In this document: positions 59,101 to 63,256 of the stretch, one piece after another
Layout of the letters: each line of letters begins with the position of its first letter
Numbering within the stretch: position 1 is the first letter of the stretch
Source: Sorex araneus
Taxonomy: Eukaryota; Chordata; Mammalia; Eulipotyphla; Soricidae
Assembly (NCBI RefSeq): GCF_027595985.1
Contig: NC_073307.1
Location: 121,809,678-121,873,677 of the forward strand
DNA length: 64,000 nucleotides
Direction of reading: 5' to 3'
Program-made: the position numbers and the translations under genes
Notes under the pieces: model-generated
Told to the model about the DNA's origin: nothing
Databases searched by the model: none
What the model saw: only the letters and a program-made list of their open reading frames with translations

Positions 59101-62065
59101 CATTATTTTACACTTTGTGCAAATAGTGAAATTTTTTTATCTGGTTAATTCAAATTTGGGAACTCAAAATTTACAAAAGTATAACTTCACTGGTAATTTG
59201 AAAGCCCCTGTTACAGAACGTAATATTCAGCTGAGATTAACTAGAAACTGCAGCATCTATAAAGATGCCATTACATTAGAAGAATAGTCTCCACAGAAAG
59301 ACAGACTCTTGGAGATGAGCAGATGGGTTATTTGACTTGAATGTGTAGCATAAAGCCATTGATCTGGGCAGCCGTGGGCTTGCCTGCAGTGGTGAGGCCA
59401 TGTCAGTCAATAGGTGGCACACTTCACCCTCAGATTCCTGTCTTTCGAATATAATATTGAATGGGATGAACTGCATTGCTGACGGGTAAGGACTAGTCCT
59501 GAGAATTTAGGTGAGTTGTTTCAGATGGTCCAGTCTGCTTCATCCCACAAGTCATCCGGATCATTTAGGGTCTTGGACAGGATGTCTTAACCAGAGACCG
59601 TATGGACCCTCAGGATATTCCAGGGGGCTACAAGTATATAAATGGGGAGCCATGGTACCAGACTAAATAGAGGGCCAACTAATAGAAATGATTAAGAGGG
59701 TATAGGAAGGAATAAAATCAAAACAGGGTTATGAGCGGGGAGAAGGTTGAGAAACGCTGATTGAAGAGATTTAGGGCAGCTTCCTTCAACCGCTGGTCTG
59801 TAGCCTTGGTGCAGGACCACAGGGGTAGAAAGGTTTAACCTACTAGTTGAGGGCACTATGCAAAGAAGAAGGTCTTTGGAATCAGTCTGATTTTGAGTTT
59901 GGGCTCTTTCCTCTATTAGCTATGTTACCATTGAGCACGTTAAAATCGGGGGCAGTTTTTCTGTAATTTGGGGATGACGCTCATGAGACAACTGTATGGA
60001 TTACTATTTTGATGTCAGTAAAGTGCGGATCAAAGTCCCCATTGCATAATTGTCATCCGTAAATACTATTTATTTCATTATTACTCTTAGGAATAATATC
60101 AGTGTGGAAGGCTGCTTGCATGATGAAATTAATTTTAAGGGCAGCTGTCGGTTGACTCTCAAATGATAAATTTCTCATGGTGCCTTTTATAAGTTTAGGA
60201 AGTTGGGTATTTGACTTTTATGAAGCAAGAAAGAGATAGGACCTGATTAATGAGTTTGGAAGTAAAAAATGGAAGAATAAAATGGAGGGGTCACTGAAAT
60301 AGCAATATTTGTGATTTGGGCTGTGAGTTCAGTTTAAGGAGCATAAGTACAGGGAAAGTCTTAAAGTGGGTTCCAGAGATTCAGCATGTGTAAATCTCTG
60401 TTCTGAATGACATATTTCATTCAGGTCACGTGAAAAAGAAAAATCCAGCAGCTTTGGGTGAAAGTCCTGTGTACACTGATGCAGCTTTCGGGGAAGACCT
60501 TGCCCCATGTACTCTTTAGTAGAGTTTTTTCTCAATTCATTCTAAATCAGCAATTTTAACATATGTTTTCTGAAACCTGCTCTTAAAGCCAGGTCTATCT
60601 CTAAATGAACCAGTAAGATTTATACTTGTCTAACTGAACCTGATGTGGTTGTGCTGAGTTTCATGGTGGAGCCCAGTGCATCTCAAACTGTTCTGTTGTA
60701 TATGAATCCTTAGGGATCTTGTTAAAAATGTAGAGCCTGATTCTACAAGTCTGAGACGAGGTCTGAAGTTTTGCCTGTCTAATAAGCTCCTCCATTAAGC
60801 TATTGCTATGGGGGACAGCAGTGAAACATAATTTGAATAATAAGGACTTAAAGTCTGTTCTGTAGCCATCTTTCCTAAGTTTAGCATGACAGGTTGGCCA
60901 CGCCTTGGAAGACAGATATAATTACTGTGTCAGTAATTATTTAAATTTTACGTGGAGAATTAATATATTTATTACTCTATGCTCATTTGTCTGTCCTTGG
61001 AGCAAAGCTTTACACTTTATAGGAAGTATTTGTGCCACTTAAAAAACACTTCAAGTGGGTAGTATTTCATTTTGAATCATATTTTTTGTTTGTTTGGGGG
61101 CCACACCCGGCAATGCTCAGGGGTTACTCCTGGCTTTGCACATAGGAATGACTCCTGGCAGTGCTCAGGGGACCATATGGGGTGCCAAGGATTGAACCTG
61201 CGTAGGCCATGTGATCACCCTGGCCCCATTTTGAAATGTATTTTTTATCCAGAATACCTGCCTTTCCAAATAGTATCTGACTTGTGATCAGTTTTTAAGA
61301 TGAGAGAGATATTTGTTTCTTTGAATGATTTGATAAAATGATCAGAAAACATTTTCTAGTCATAAGAAAGCCACAGTTACCATATTAGATTTATTAGAAT
61401 TTTATTTTTCGTCTTTAGGATGTTCCTCATATATCGAGACTATTCTTATCAATATCTCGTGAGTTTCAGCTAATGCAGAGGGACTATTAGCAAACTATGA
61501 GCAAGTTCCTGTCAGATTAGGAAATTGGATGGAGTCAGGGATTAGTGGACATTAAAGAGAGGTCAGGATAAAATGCAGAGAAGGAAGGCTTCCTGAAAGG
61601 CTGCTTACCTTCTGCTATGCTGTCCTTGATGGAAAGTTGATATATTCCTTAATTGGATTTTAACGTTTGGCAGGTACCCCTACCTATTTCGCTTTTATTC
61701 TCAGCATACTGGGCTTCCTCTACTTTTTCTACAAGACTTGGGCAACTGACCCTGGCTTCACTAAATCTTCTGAAGAAGACAGGAAAACGGTAAGCTTGCT
61801 CTGTGTTATTAACTGGGCTTTTTTCCAGTAGGGAAGGTCTTCACAGCTGTGATGTTGTCAGTGGATATGGCATGTCTTTTCATTTGTGAACGTTTCGATG
61901 TTTAGGAGAGTCTCACTTTTGTTACCATCAGACCATTGTTTCTGAAAGATTGAGCCCTTGATGCTTATAATCTTCAGTTCTGCTGTAAATGGGTATTTTT
62001 TTGGTTCTTTCTCTCTCTCTCTCTCTCTCTCTCTGCTATATTAGGAACAAAATCCTTGGGTGTGA

Positions 62066-62116
<51 letters not shown>

Positions 62117-63256
62117 TGCATGTGTGCAGGTGTACTTTTCGTTACCAGGTTATTACTAGGAGAGAATTACTATTCATGGACTGAAGAGACTGGAAGGTAA
62201 TTTTTGTCTGATCAAATTCATTGGCTATGGTTGTAGAAAAGGCAACCTTGAAGAGTCACATTATTTCAAGCACAGTATGAATTGGTGGCAATGATTCCAA
62301 ATTGCTTTCTTAGCTTCCTCCATAAGAGAGAGAGAGCTGTGAGAATGATATATAACTATGCATTGTGCGTTGCCCGGAAGAGCACAATGGTAAGTCAGAT
62401 TTCGTGTCTTTCAGAATATCATCACCCTTGCAGAGACAGGCTCTCTGGACTTCAGAACATTTTGTACATCGTGTCTTGTGAGTGAATCTTTTATTTATGT
62501 TTTTCCCATAGTAAAAGCAAATTCTTGGTGAACCTTGATATATATTTGTCAAATTTTTATCATTTACCTATATTCCTTGTTTTTAACCAGGTTATAATTT
62601 TGCATTTGTGGCACAGCAATTTTTCGCTTTCAAAAATAGATGCTTAGAATCTCTTAAAGTTGCCTGTGGTTAAATTCCATTGTGAATGATCCATAGTATG
62701 TTTTGATGTTTTTGTTTTTTATTTTTTTCTGACAGGGATTATATGTTAGAACTGACTATGGGACAAAGGCACATATTGACCCAAGTCCTCTTAGTTGAAA
62801 CTTCTCCTTTTTGAGTAATCAAGACAGAAGAAGGTGTAACTTTCCCCAAAATATTGGCAGATTCAAAAATGTAACACGGCTTTACTGCAGTGCTTATTCT
62901 GCTATATGACGCTACATCGTTTCTCCTTAGTCACTTGAACAGACTTTGGAGTTCAAAATCGCATTATGGATTACATACTCTTATTACACAGACATATAAT
63001 AGTGACGTTAAAAAGGCTTTCCTGTGCCTCTATGAGAATTGATGACCCATTTAGGAGTATATGCACTAGTGTCTGTATGACTTAGGAGTAAGATTTTGAT
63101 TGTGATTCGTCGATTTTGAGATGCTGATTTCTGCTGAAGAGTTCTCTTACTTGCCTGCTTAGATAAGAAAGCCGTTAAGATCACTCCATTGCCATGTGTG
63201 CAACTCCTGTGTAGCCCGATACGATCAACACTGCCTGTGGACTGGACGGTGCATAG
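27012..63256 (+). CDS. ZDHHC13: ZDHHC13, ankyrin-repeat palmitoyltransferase (5' part of coding region, exons 1-13)
   Basis: Thirteen exons with matching splice phases (27012-27038, 38718-38863, 43167-43289, 45456-45533, 46267-46411, 47819-47883, 51393-51555, 51782-51907, 54694-54827, 57456-57556, 61665-61789, 62415-62477, 63163-63256) join without a stop into 1390 nt. The product is recognisable as ZDHHC13 (HIP14-like). It has an N-terminal region (residues 1-57), ankyrin repeats (about 58-285), membrane segments from residue 292, a DPG motif at 398-400, and a cysteine-rich domain whose catalytic motif is DQHC at 453-456. The family transfers palmitate from acyl-CoA to cysteines of substrate proteins at Golgi/ER membranes; the ankyrin domain recruits substrates, huntingtin being a known partner of the ZDHHC13/17 pair. 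Human ZDHHC13 has about 620 residues, so roughly the last 160 residues lie beyond the window. No frameshift or stop was seen, so the gene looks functional. ZDHHC17 is the alternative paralogue but has DHHC, not DQHC. Confidence 0.95.
27835..28010 (-). mobile_element. MIR fragment
   Basis: CAATGCCAGGTGCATTTAGA and TATCCCCATTTCCACATGAG with GAAAACAGAAGCTGGACAC are reversed MIR. Confidence 0.75.
28917..29103 (-). mobile_element. Type-A SINE with 18-bp target duplication
   Basis: Full length in reverse. CCATCACATACTTTCTTT flanks it at 28899-28916 and 29104-29121, a young-looking insertion. Confidence 0.97.
29447..29488. repeat. Alternating purine-pyrimidine tract (GT/CG/CA)
   Basis: 42 nt strictly alternating purine and pyrimidine, including GCGCGTGCACAC and CGCGCG. 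A candidate Z-DNA-forming segment in intron 1. Confidence 0.9.
29600..29843 (+). mobile_element. Type-B SINE with target duplication
   Basis: Complete head and body with the tail GACAGTGACAGTGA. TGATATTCC flanks it at 29591-29599 and 29844-29852, showing that type-B elements end in the GTGA tail, without poly(A). Confidence 0.95.
29868..30082. mobile_element. hAT-like nonautonomous DNA transposon
   Basis: CAGAGGTAGGGAAACTT at one end and TTCTCCACCCTG at the other form imperfect inverted termini; GGGCCATTTTTATA follows the left end. Low-copy mammalian hAT elements look like this, family not named. Confidence 0.5.
31341..31590 (-). mobile_element. Type-B SINE, complete
   Basis: Reverse tail (CACTGTATCACTGTCATCGC) through head (GCAAGGCAAATGCCCTCCCT ... 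CTCCAGCCC). Confidence 0.93.
32130..32275 (+). mobile_element. Type-A SINE, divergent
   Basis: GTGCAAGCAGCTAACTAACC head remnant, ATGGTCCTCAGGCACCACCA body, GCAGGGTGTGCCC end. Confidence 0.7.
32468..32632 (-). mobile_element. Type-A SINE, divergent
   Basis: GGGATCACTCCTGGCAGGGC and CACATGCAAGGCAAAGCTTC, ending TATCACTCTGGCCC. A younger copy lies at its right. Confidence 0.85.
32644..32830 (-). mobile_element. Type-A SINE, young, with target duplication
   Basis: Poly-T then a near-consensus body and head (GGATTCGAACCCGGGTCGGC). TCAAGGGAAG at 32634-32643 and 32831-32840. Confidence 0.96.
32922..32990 (+). mobile_element. Type-A SINE, 3' end
   Basis: GAGCCAGGAATAATCCCTGA and CAGGGTGTGGCCCAAAAATA. 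Only the last third. Confidence 0.75.
33900..34110 (-). mobile_element. Older L1 3'UTR type, antisense
   Basis: GAAGTTGCTCGTGATGATTT and ATTCCAACGCCAGTCCCACC resemble a diverged version of the antisense L1 3'UTR. Confidence 0.6.
34380..34677 (-). mobile_element. 5'-truncated L1 3'UTR insertion, antisense
   Basis: Contains a CCCT tract (34598-34640). AGAAAATCCAG flanks at 34369-34379 and 34678-34688. Confidence 0.92.
35358..35526 (-). mobile_element. Type-A SINE
   Basis: CTGCACTCAGGAATTACTCC body and GGCCAGGCAAGCACCCTACC head, ending TCTCTCCAGTCC. Confidence 0.88.
35528..35990 (-). mobile_element. L1 3' fragment, antisense, split by a SINE
   Basis: ATAAAGTTATTCATAGTTGA on the left continues as AAGCATTCTGTGTTCCAGCA on the right of the nested SINE. 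Confidence 0.7.
35586..35754 (-). mobile_element. Type-A SINE nested in L1, with target duplication
   Basis: CATAGTTGAGTTTT occurs at 35572-35585 and 35755-35768. Near-consensus, so younger than the L1 that hosts it. Confidence 0.96.
36288..36465 (-). mobile_element. Type-A SINE, divergent and GC-rich
   Basis: GCTGCACCTGGCAGTGCTCA start, then GATGCTGGGGACTGGACCCC. Head strongly decayed. Confidence 0.7.
36765..36885 (-). mobile_element. Type-A SINE, internally shortened
   Basis: GGCTCTGTGCTCAGGGACAC then GTAAGGCAAGCACCTTACTC and ATCTCTCCAGC; part of the middle is missing. Confidence 0.78.
36980..37511 (+). mobile_element. Long retroposed element sharing its body with type-B SINEs
   Basis: 532 bp with no head like the SINEs and no poly(A). 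Its last ~270 bp (from about 37240) follow the type-B body in order: CCCTCTGGGAG, GGCAAGCTTCTGAGTG, GGCAGAG-like GGGACAGCC, ATTCATATGCCAAA, AGTAACAA, GAATGGAGAGGTTACT, CCCGCTCGAG, and a GTGATCGTGATC tail. The segment 37351-37451 is longer than anything in type B. The first ~260 bp are not recognised. The left junction is marked by AAGAACTGGAAG at 36968-36979, and the same 12-mer follows at 37512. A 9-bp inverted repeat (36975-36983/37004-37012) opens it. Confidence 0.8.
37524..38284 (+). mobile_element. 5'-truncated L1: ORF2 C terminus and 3'UTR
   Basis: An open frame to 37865 encodes the last ~113 residues of L1 ORF2 ([47 protein letters not shown]) without a break. Then come a ~400-bp 3'UTR and A-rich tail. 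AAGAACTGGAAG lies at 37512-37523 and again at 38285-38296. One of the best-preserved L1 ends in the window; no reverse transcriptase region is present. Confidence 0.94.
38718..38863 (+). CDS. ZDHHC13: ZDHHC13 exon 2
   Basis: Encodes residues 10-57 plus two bases of Q58. It starts [15 protein letters not shown] and ends [11 protein letters not shown]. This is the extended region before the ankyrin repeats, rich in His, Pro and Gly. The acceptor is a pyrimidine-rich stretch ending TTCAG; the donor is CA/GTAAGTT. Phase 2 is completed by the first base of exon 3 to give Gln. Confidence 0.95.
39172..39360 (+). mobile_element. Type-A SINE, near-consensus, with target duplication
   Basis: Reference copy for this window. 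Perfect A box TAGCACAGCGG (39184-39194) and B box GGTTCGATCC (39227-39236). Two similar ~24-nt units follow, CCAGGAGTAATTCCTGAG and CCAGGAGTAACCCCTGAG, then GGGTGTGACCC and an AAAT-rich tail. AAAAACGACTCTAAG flanks at 39157-39171 and 39361-39375. Confidence 0.98.
39822..39994 (+). mobile_element. Type-A SINE, older, with imperfect target duplication
   Basis: GAGTTTCCAATCA (39809-39821) and GAGCTTCTAATCA (39995-40007) flank a diverged full-length copy. Confidence 0.88.
40488..40660 (+). mobile_element. Type-A SINE, divergent
   Basis: GGACTGGAGAGATTGTCTAG head, GAGCACTGCTGGGAGTGATC body. Confidence 0.83.
40848..41012 (-). mobile_element. Type-A SINE
   Basis: CATACCTGGCAGTGCTCAGG body, GGACCATATGGATGCTGGGG, head ending CATTCTGGCCCC. 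Confidence 0.87.
41340..41870 (+). mobile_element. Ancient LINE 3' end
   Basis: GGCTTAAAAGGCCCTTACAT, GCCTCTGGAATGCTAAATTC and TTGCATGAATTGCCCTCCCT follow the 3' part of old mammalian LINEs (L1M/L2 class). Exact family not assigned. Confidence 0.6.
41931..42175 (-). mobile_element. Type-B SINE with target duplication
   Basis: Complete reverse copy. TTGATTCAG at 41922-41930 and 42176-42184. Confidence 0.95.
42282..42725 (+). mobile_element. 5'-truncated L1 3'UTR insertion
   Basis: 3'UTR of the 16630 subtype, ending GATTTACTAATTAAAAAAAT. AATAGTGAGTT at 42271-42281 and 42726-42736. Confidence 0.93.
42753..43012 (+). mobile_element. Old retroposon of unclear family
   Basis: Begins with a tRNA-like, type-A-like stretch (AGAAATAGCTCTCTTAGGGG ... 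CCTGCACTGCCAG) and continues about 130 nt into sequence not seen in other SINEs here. AAAATCAGGTTCA and AAAACCAGGTTCA flank it. Confidence 0.55.
43167..43289 (+). CDS. ZDHHC13: ZDHHC13 exon 3 (ankyrin repeat)
   Basis: Encodes Q58-K99 (end codons split). It contains the first ankyrin unit: [18 protein letters not shown], then a loop and [17 protein letters not shown], matching the ankyrin xLHWAA..N..LV pattern. The acceptor is TTTGAG/A and the donor AA/GTAAGAT. Length 123 nt. Confidence 0.95.
43470..43499. repeat. 15-bp perfect tandem duplication
   Basis: GGGTCTTAAAGATAA twice in a row (43470-43484, 43485-43499). Confidence 0.95.
43578..43725 (+). mobile_element. Type-A SINE, divergent
   Basis: GGGGCCACTGGGGTAGAGAG head, GGTCCCCTGAGCACCATCCT body, A-rich tail. 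Confidence 0.8.
43895..44052 (-). mobile_element. Type-A SINE, divergent
   Basis: CCACCTGGTGGTGCGTAGGA, then GGATTACTCCTAGCAGAATT and head remnant. Confidence 0.8.
44071..44103. repeat. GA microsatellite
   Basis: About 16 perfect GA units between two SINEs. Confidence 0.97.
44108..44275 (+). mobile_element. Type-A SINE, divergent
   Basis: AGGCTGGAGAGATAGTATAG head, CTGGGTGTGACCCAAAACC end. Confidence 0.87.
44863..45004 (+). mobile_element. Type-B SINE, 5'-truncated
   Basis: Starts at GGGGAGTATCCCGCCCGCAA and runs to CGATGAACAACGGGACTACA. Head missing. Confidence 0.92.
45018..45195 (+). mobile_element. Type-A SINE, divergent, with head duplication
   Basis: A GATGGTAGTGGTTA/GATGATAGTGGTTA tandem step lies in the head, followed by GGTTCGATCCC and CAGCTGGGTGTG. 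Confidence 0.8.
45456..45533 (+). CDS. ZDHHC13: ZDHHC13 exon 4 (ankyrin repeat)
   Basis: Encodes K99-R125, 78 nt: [20 protein letters not shown] followed by LHWAIR. It closes the first ankyrin unit and opens the second (TPLHWA core). Acceptor AATAG/G, donor AG/GTAAAG. Confidence 0.95.
45534..46266 (+). other. ZDHHC13: ZDHHC13 intron 4
   Basis: GT-AG intron of 733 bp, AT-rich, free of any repeat I recognise. Acceptor tract ends TTTACAG. Confidence 0.9.
46267..46411 (+). CDS. ZDHHC13: ZDHHC13 exon 5 (ankyrin repeats)
   Basis: Encodes R125-Q173. Ankyrin helices are visible as [19 protein letters not shown] and as [19 protein letters not shown] ending in SKGQ. Acceptor TTACAG/A, donor CAG/GTATGA, phase 0 at the 3' side. 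Confidence 0.95.
46412..47818 (+). other. ZDHHC13: ZDHHC13 intron 5
   Basis: GT-AG intron of 1.4 kb with no recognised repeat. Between about 46540 and 47180 the sequence is more balanced in composition than its AT-rich surroundings and carries a small hairpin in CGCCTGTAACAGGCG (about 46980-46994). It could be an old conserved noncoding element, but that is only a suspicion. Confidence 0.85.
46540..47180. other. Repeat-free intronic block, possible conserved noncoding element
   Basis: Compositionally balanced, without any repeat I recognise, between AT-rich neighbours in intron 5. Conservation cannot be judged from one sequence. Confidence 0.25.
47819..47883 (+). CDS. ZDHHC13: ZDHHC13 exon 6 (ankyrin repeat)
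   Basis: Encodes residues 174-194 plus two bases of G195: [20 protein letters not shown] then [12 protein letters not shown] is a standard ankyrin start. Acceptor TTTAACAG/A, donor GG/GTAAGTG. Short at 65 nt. Confidence 0.95.
48244..50028 (-). mobile_element. 1.8-kb 5'-truncated L1, antisense, with nested SINE
   Basis: Longest L1 piece here. The reverse complement encodes the ORF2 C-terminal part ([40 protein letters not shown]) with frame breaks, followed by the 3'UTR. TGGTAAAAGTTTTA flanks at 48230-48243 and 50029-50042. A TTTTG tract lies at 48925-48955. A type-B SINE fragment interrupts it at 49491-49665. Confidence 0.95.
49491..49665 (+). mobile_element. Type-B SINE, 3'-truncated, nested in L1
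   Basis: Near-consensus head (GCGATAGCACAGCGGGTAGG) and the first half of the body, stopping after ATATGCCAAACAGTAGCAAC. The usual 3' third is absent. Confidence 0.93.
50488..50660 (+). mobile_element. Type-A SINE, divergent
   Basis: GGTCTCCCAAGCACTGTCAG, then AAGCCAGTAGTAGCCCCTGA; head decayed. Confidence 0.8.
50878..51011 (-). mobile_element. Type-A SINE, shortened
   Basis: GGAATTATTCCTGGCAGTGC and AGGACAAGCACCTAACCACT, ending TTTACCTCCAGCC. Confidence 0.82.
51393..51555 (+). CDS. ZDHHC13: ZDHHC13 exon 7 (ankyrin repeats)
   Basis: Encodes G195-K249. It contains [19 protein letters not shown] and the ankyrin core [20 protein letters not shown] with [12 protein letters not shown]. The acceptor GAGACAG/G follows a long T tract; the donor is AAG/GTATGA. 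Confidence 0.95.
51556..51781 (+). other. ZDHHC13: ZDHHC13 intron 7
   Basis: Shortest intron (226 bp), GT-AG, AT-rich, no repeat. Confidence 0.92.
51782..51907 (+). CDS. ZDHHC13: ZDHHC13 exon 8 (last ankyrin repeat and basic linker)
   Basis: Encodes residues 250-291. [20 protein letters not shown] completes the ankyrin array. It is followed by a charged linker ([20 protein letters not shown]) that leads to the first membrane segment on the cytosolic side. Only 226 bp separate it from exon 7. Donor GAG/GTATTT. Confidence 0.95.
51908..54693 (+). other. ZDHHC13: ZDHHC13 intron 8
   Basis: GT-AG intron of 2.8 kb. An ancient LINE 3' end covers about 52640-53530. The remainder (51908-52630, 53540-54693) is AT-rich without recognised features and free of the young shrew SINEs. 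Confidence 0.88.
52640..53530 (+). mobile_element. Ancient LINE 3' end
   Basis: CTAATCTGTTCTCAACACTG, AAAATGTAAGTCAGATTCGT and TTTAAGCTCCATGAGAGAAT, ending AATATTTGTTGTTGAATAAA. Same class as the one at 41340. Confidence 0.7.
54694..54827 (+). CDS. ZDHHC13: ZDHHC13 exon 9 (membrane segments 1-2)
   Basis: Encodes residues 292-335 plus two bases of R336. Two hydrophobic stretches, [19 protein letters not shown] and [15 protein letters not shown], are separated by [10 protein letters not shown]. The first is close to 19 residues, right for a transmembrane helix. Acceptor CTCAAG/C, donor AG/GTGTGTA. Confidence 0.94.
55295..55460 (+). mobile_element. MIR fragment
   Basis: TGTGCCTCACTTTCTTCCTC, ATAAATTGAGAATCATTGTG and GAACGATGGCTGGCACATGC follow the MIR core and 3' end. 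Confidence 0.82.
55969..56192 (-). mobile_element. 5'-truncated L1 3'UTR insertion with 16-bp target duplication
   Basis: TTTTGTGATTATTCTT at 55953-55968 and 56193-56208. Confidence 0.95.
56232..56352 (-). mobile_element. Type-A SINE, shortened
   Basis: GGGATCACTCCTGGCAGTGC and ACAAGGCAAGCACCTTAACC; middle missing. Confidence 0.8.
56423..56608 (-). mobile_element. Type-A SINE with an expanded G run
   Basis: Full-length reverse copy with about 17 consecutive G replacing the usual GGG-ATT region (about 56530-56546). Near-repeats of GGTATA flank it. Confidence 0.92.
57225..57385 (+). mobile_element. MIR fragment
   Basis: GACTCATTTCTCAGGAGGCC, AATATGGAGTAATGATGATG and GCAGATAGTACTCAGAAAAT follow the MIR 3' half. 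Confidence 0.55.
57456..57556 (+). CDS. ZDHHC13: ZDHHC13 exon 10 (membrane segment 3), ends at a U12-type donor
   Basis: Encodes R336-P369 plus one base: [19 protein letters not shown], then [14 protein letters not shown], a third hydrophobic segment. The acceptor is TTTAG/G. No GT donor is available at the end of the homologous coding sequence. The frame fits only if the exon ends at CCT G and the intron opens with ATATCCTTT, the U12-type AT-AC donor. Confidence 0.9.
59875..60080 (+). mobile_element. MIR fragment
   Basis: GAATCAGTCTGATTTTGAGT, TTGGGGATGACGCTCATGAG, then AAATACTATTTATTTCATTA at the 3' end. Confidence 0.75.
60672..60848 (+). mobile_element. MER5A-like hAT DNA transposon
   Basis: CAGTGCATCTCAAACTGTTC, GATCTTGTTAAAAATGTAGA and AATAAGCTCCTCCATTAAGC follow the MER5A consensus. 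Nonautonomous and old. Confidence 0.8.
61077..61226 (-). mobile_element. Type-A SINE with deleted head segment and target duplication
   Basis: CATTTTGAA at 61068-61076 and 61227-61235. About 30 nt of the head, normally carrying the A box, are missing. Confidence 0.93.
61665..61789 (+). CDS. ZDHHC13: ZDHHC13 exon 11 (membrane segment 4, DPG motif)
   Basis: Encodes residues 370-411. It begins immediately after AC (61663-61664), the U12-type AT-AC acceptor. The sequence [19 protein letters not shown] forms a membrane segment, followed by ATDPGF. DPG (398-400) is a conserved motif on the cytosolic side of the DHHC family. The tail SSEEDRKT is acidic then basic. The first complete codon is Gly, where I recall Asp in human. 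Donor ACG/GTAAGC. Confidence 0.91.
62008..62034. repeat. CT microsatellite
   Basis: About 13 CT units in intron 11. Confidence 0.96.
62069..62114. repeat. GT microsatellite
   Basis: About 23 perfect GT units in intron 11. Confidence 0.97.
62415..62477 (+). CDS. ZDHHC13: ZDHHC13 exon 12 (start of cysteine-rich domain)
   Basis: Encodes residues 412-432: [20 protein letters not shown] plus L. Cys428 and Cys431 are the first zinc-ligand pair of the DHHC cysteine-rich domain. Acceptor TTTCAG/A, donor CTT/GTGAGTG, 63 nt in phase 0. Confidence 0.95.
62478..63162 (+). other. ZDHHC13: ZDHHC13 intron 12
   Basis: GT-AG intron of 685 bp, no recognised repeat. Acceptor CTTAG/A. Confidence 0.92.
63163..63256 (+). 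CDS. ZDHHC13: ZDHHC13 exon 13 (DQHC catalytic motif)
   Basis: Encodes residues 433-463 plus one base. It carries [20 protein letters not shown], then [15 protein letters not shown] (453-456) replaces the family's usual DHHC; Cys456 is the acyl-accepting cysteine. The DQHC variant is also what I know for human ZDHHC13, so it is a property of the orthologue and not a defect here. Other zinc ligands visible are His441, Cys442, Cys445, Cys448 and Cys462. Donor G/GTGAGAG. The next exon is outside the window. Confidence 0.95.

Larger units (their letters stand above)
57557..61664 (+). other. ZDHHC13: ZDHHC13 intron 10, U12-type AT-AC intron
   Basis: This 4.1-kb intron starts ATATCCTTT (57557-57565), a perfect U12 AT-AC donor. 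It has TTCCTTAAT (61645-61653), a full match to the U12 branch-site consensus TTCCTTRAY, and ends AC at 61663-61664, 12 nt after the branch adenosine. It lacks a long polypyrimidine tract, as U12 introns do. Removing exactly this interval keeps the frame. It contains a MIR, a MER5A, one type-A SINE and much unassigned AT-rich sequence (57566-59870). Confidence 0.92.
61790..62414 (+). other. ZDHHC13: ZDHHC13 intron 11
   Basis: GT-AG intron of 625 bp with a CT tract (62008-62034) and a GT tract (62069-62114). No transposon recognised. Confidence 0.92.

Noticed and set aside
61665..61674. Alternative AG acceptor at GGCAG (61669-61673) for exon 11
   Set aside because: Pairing it with the AT donor removes nine bases (three codons) and loses the LAG residues known in ZDHHC13. 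The AC at 61664 has the correct distance to the branch site.
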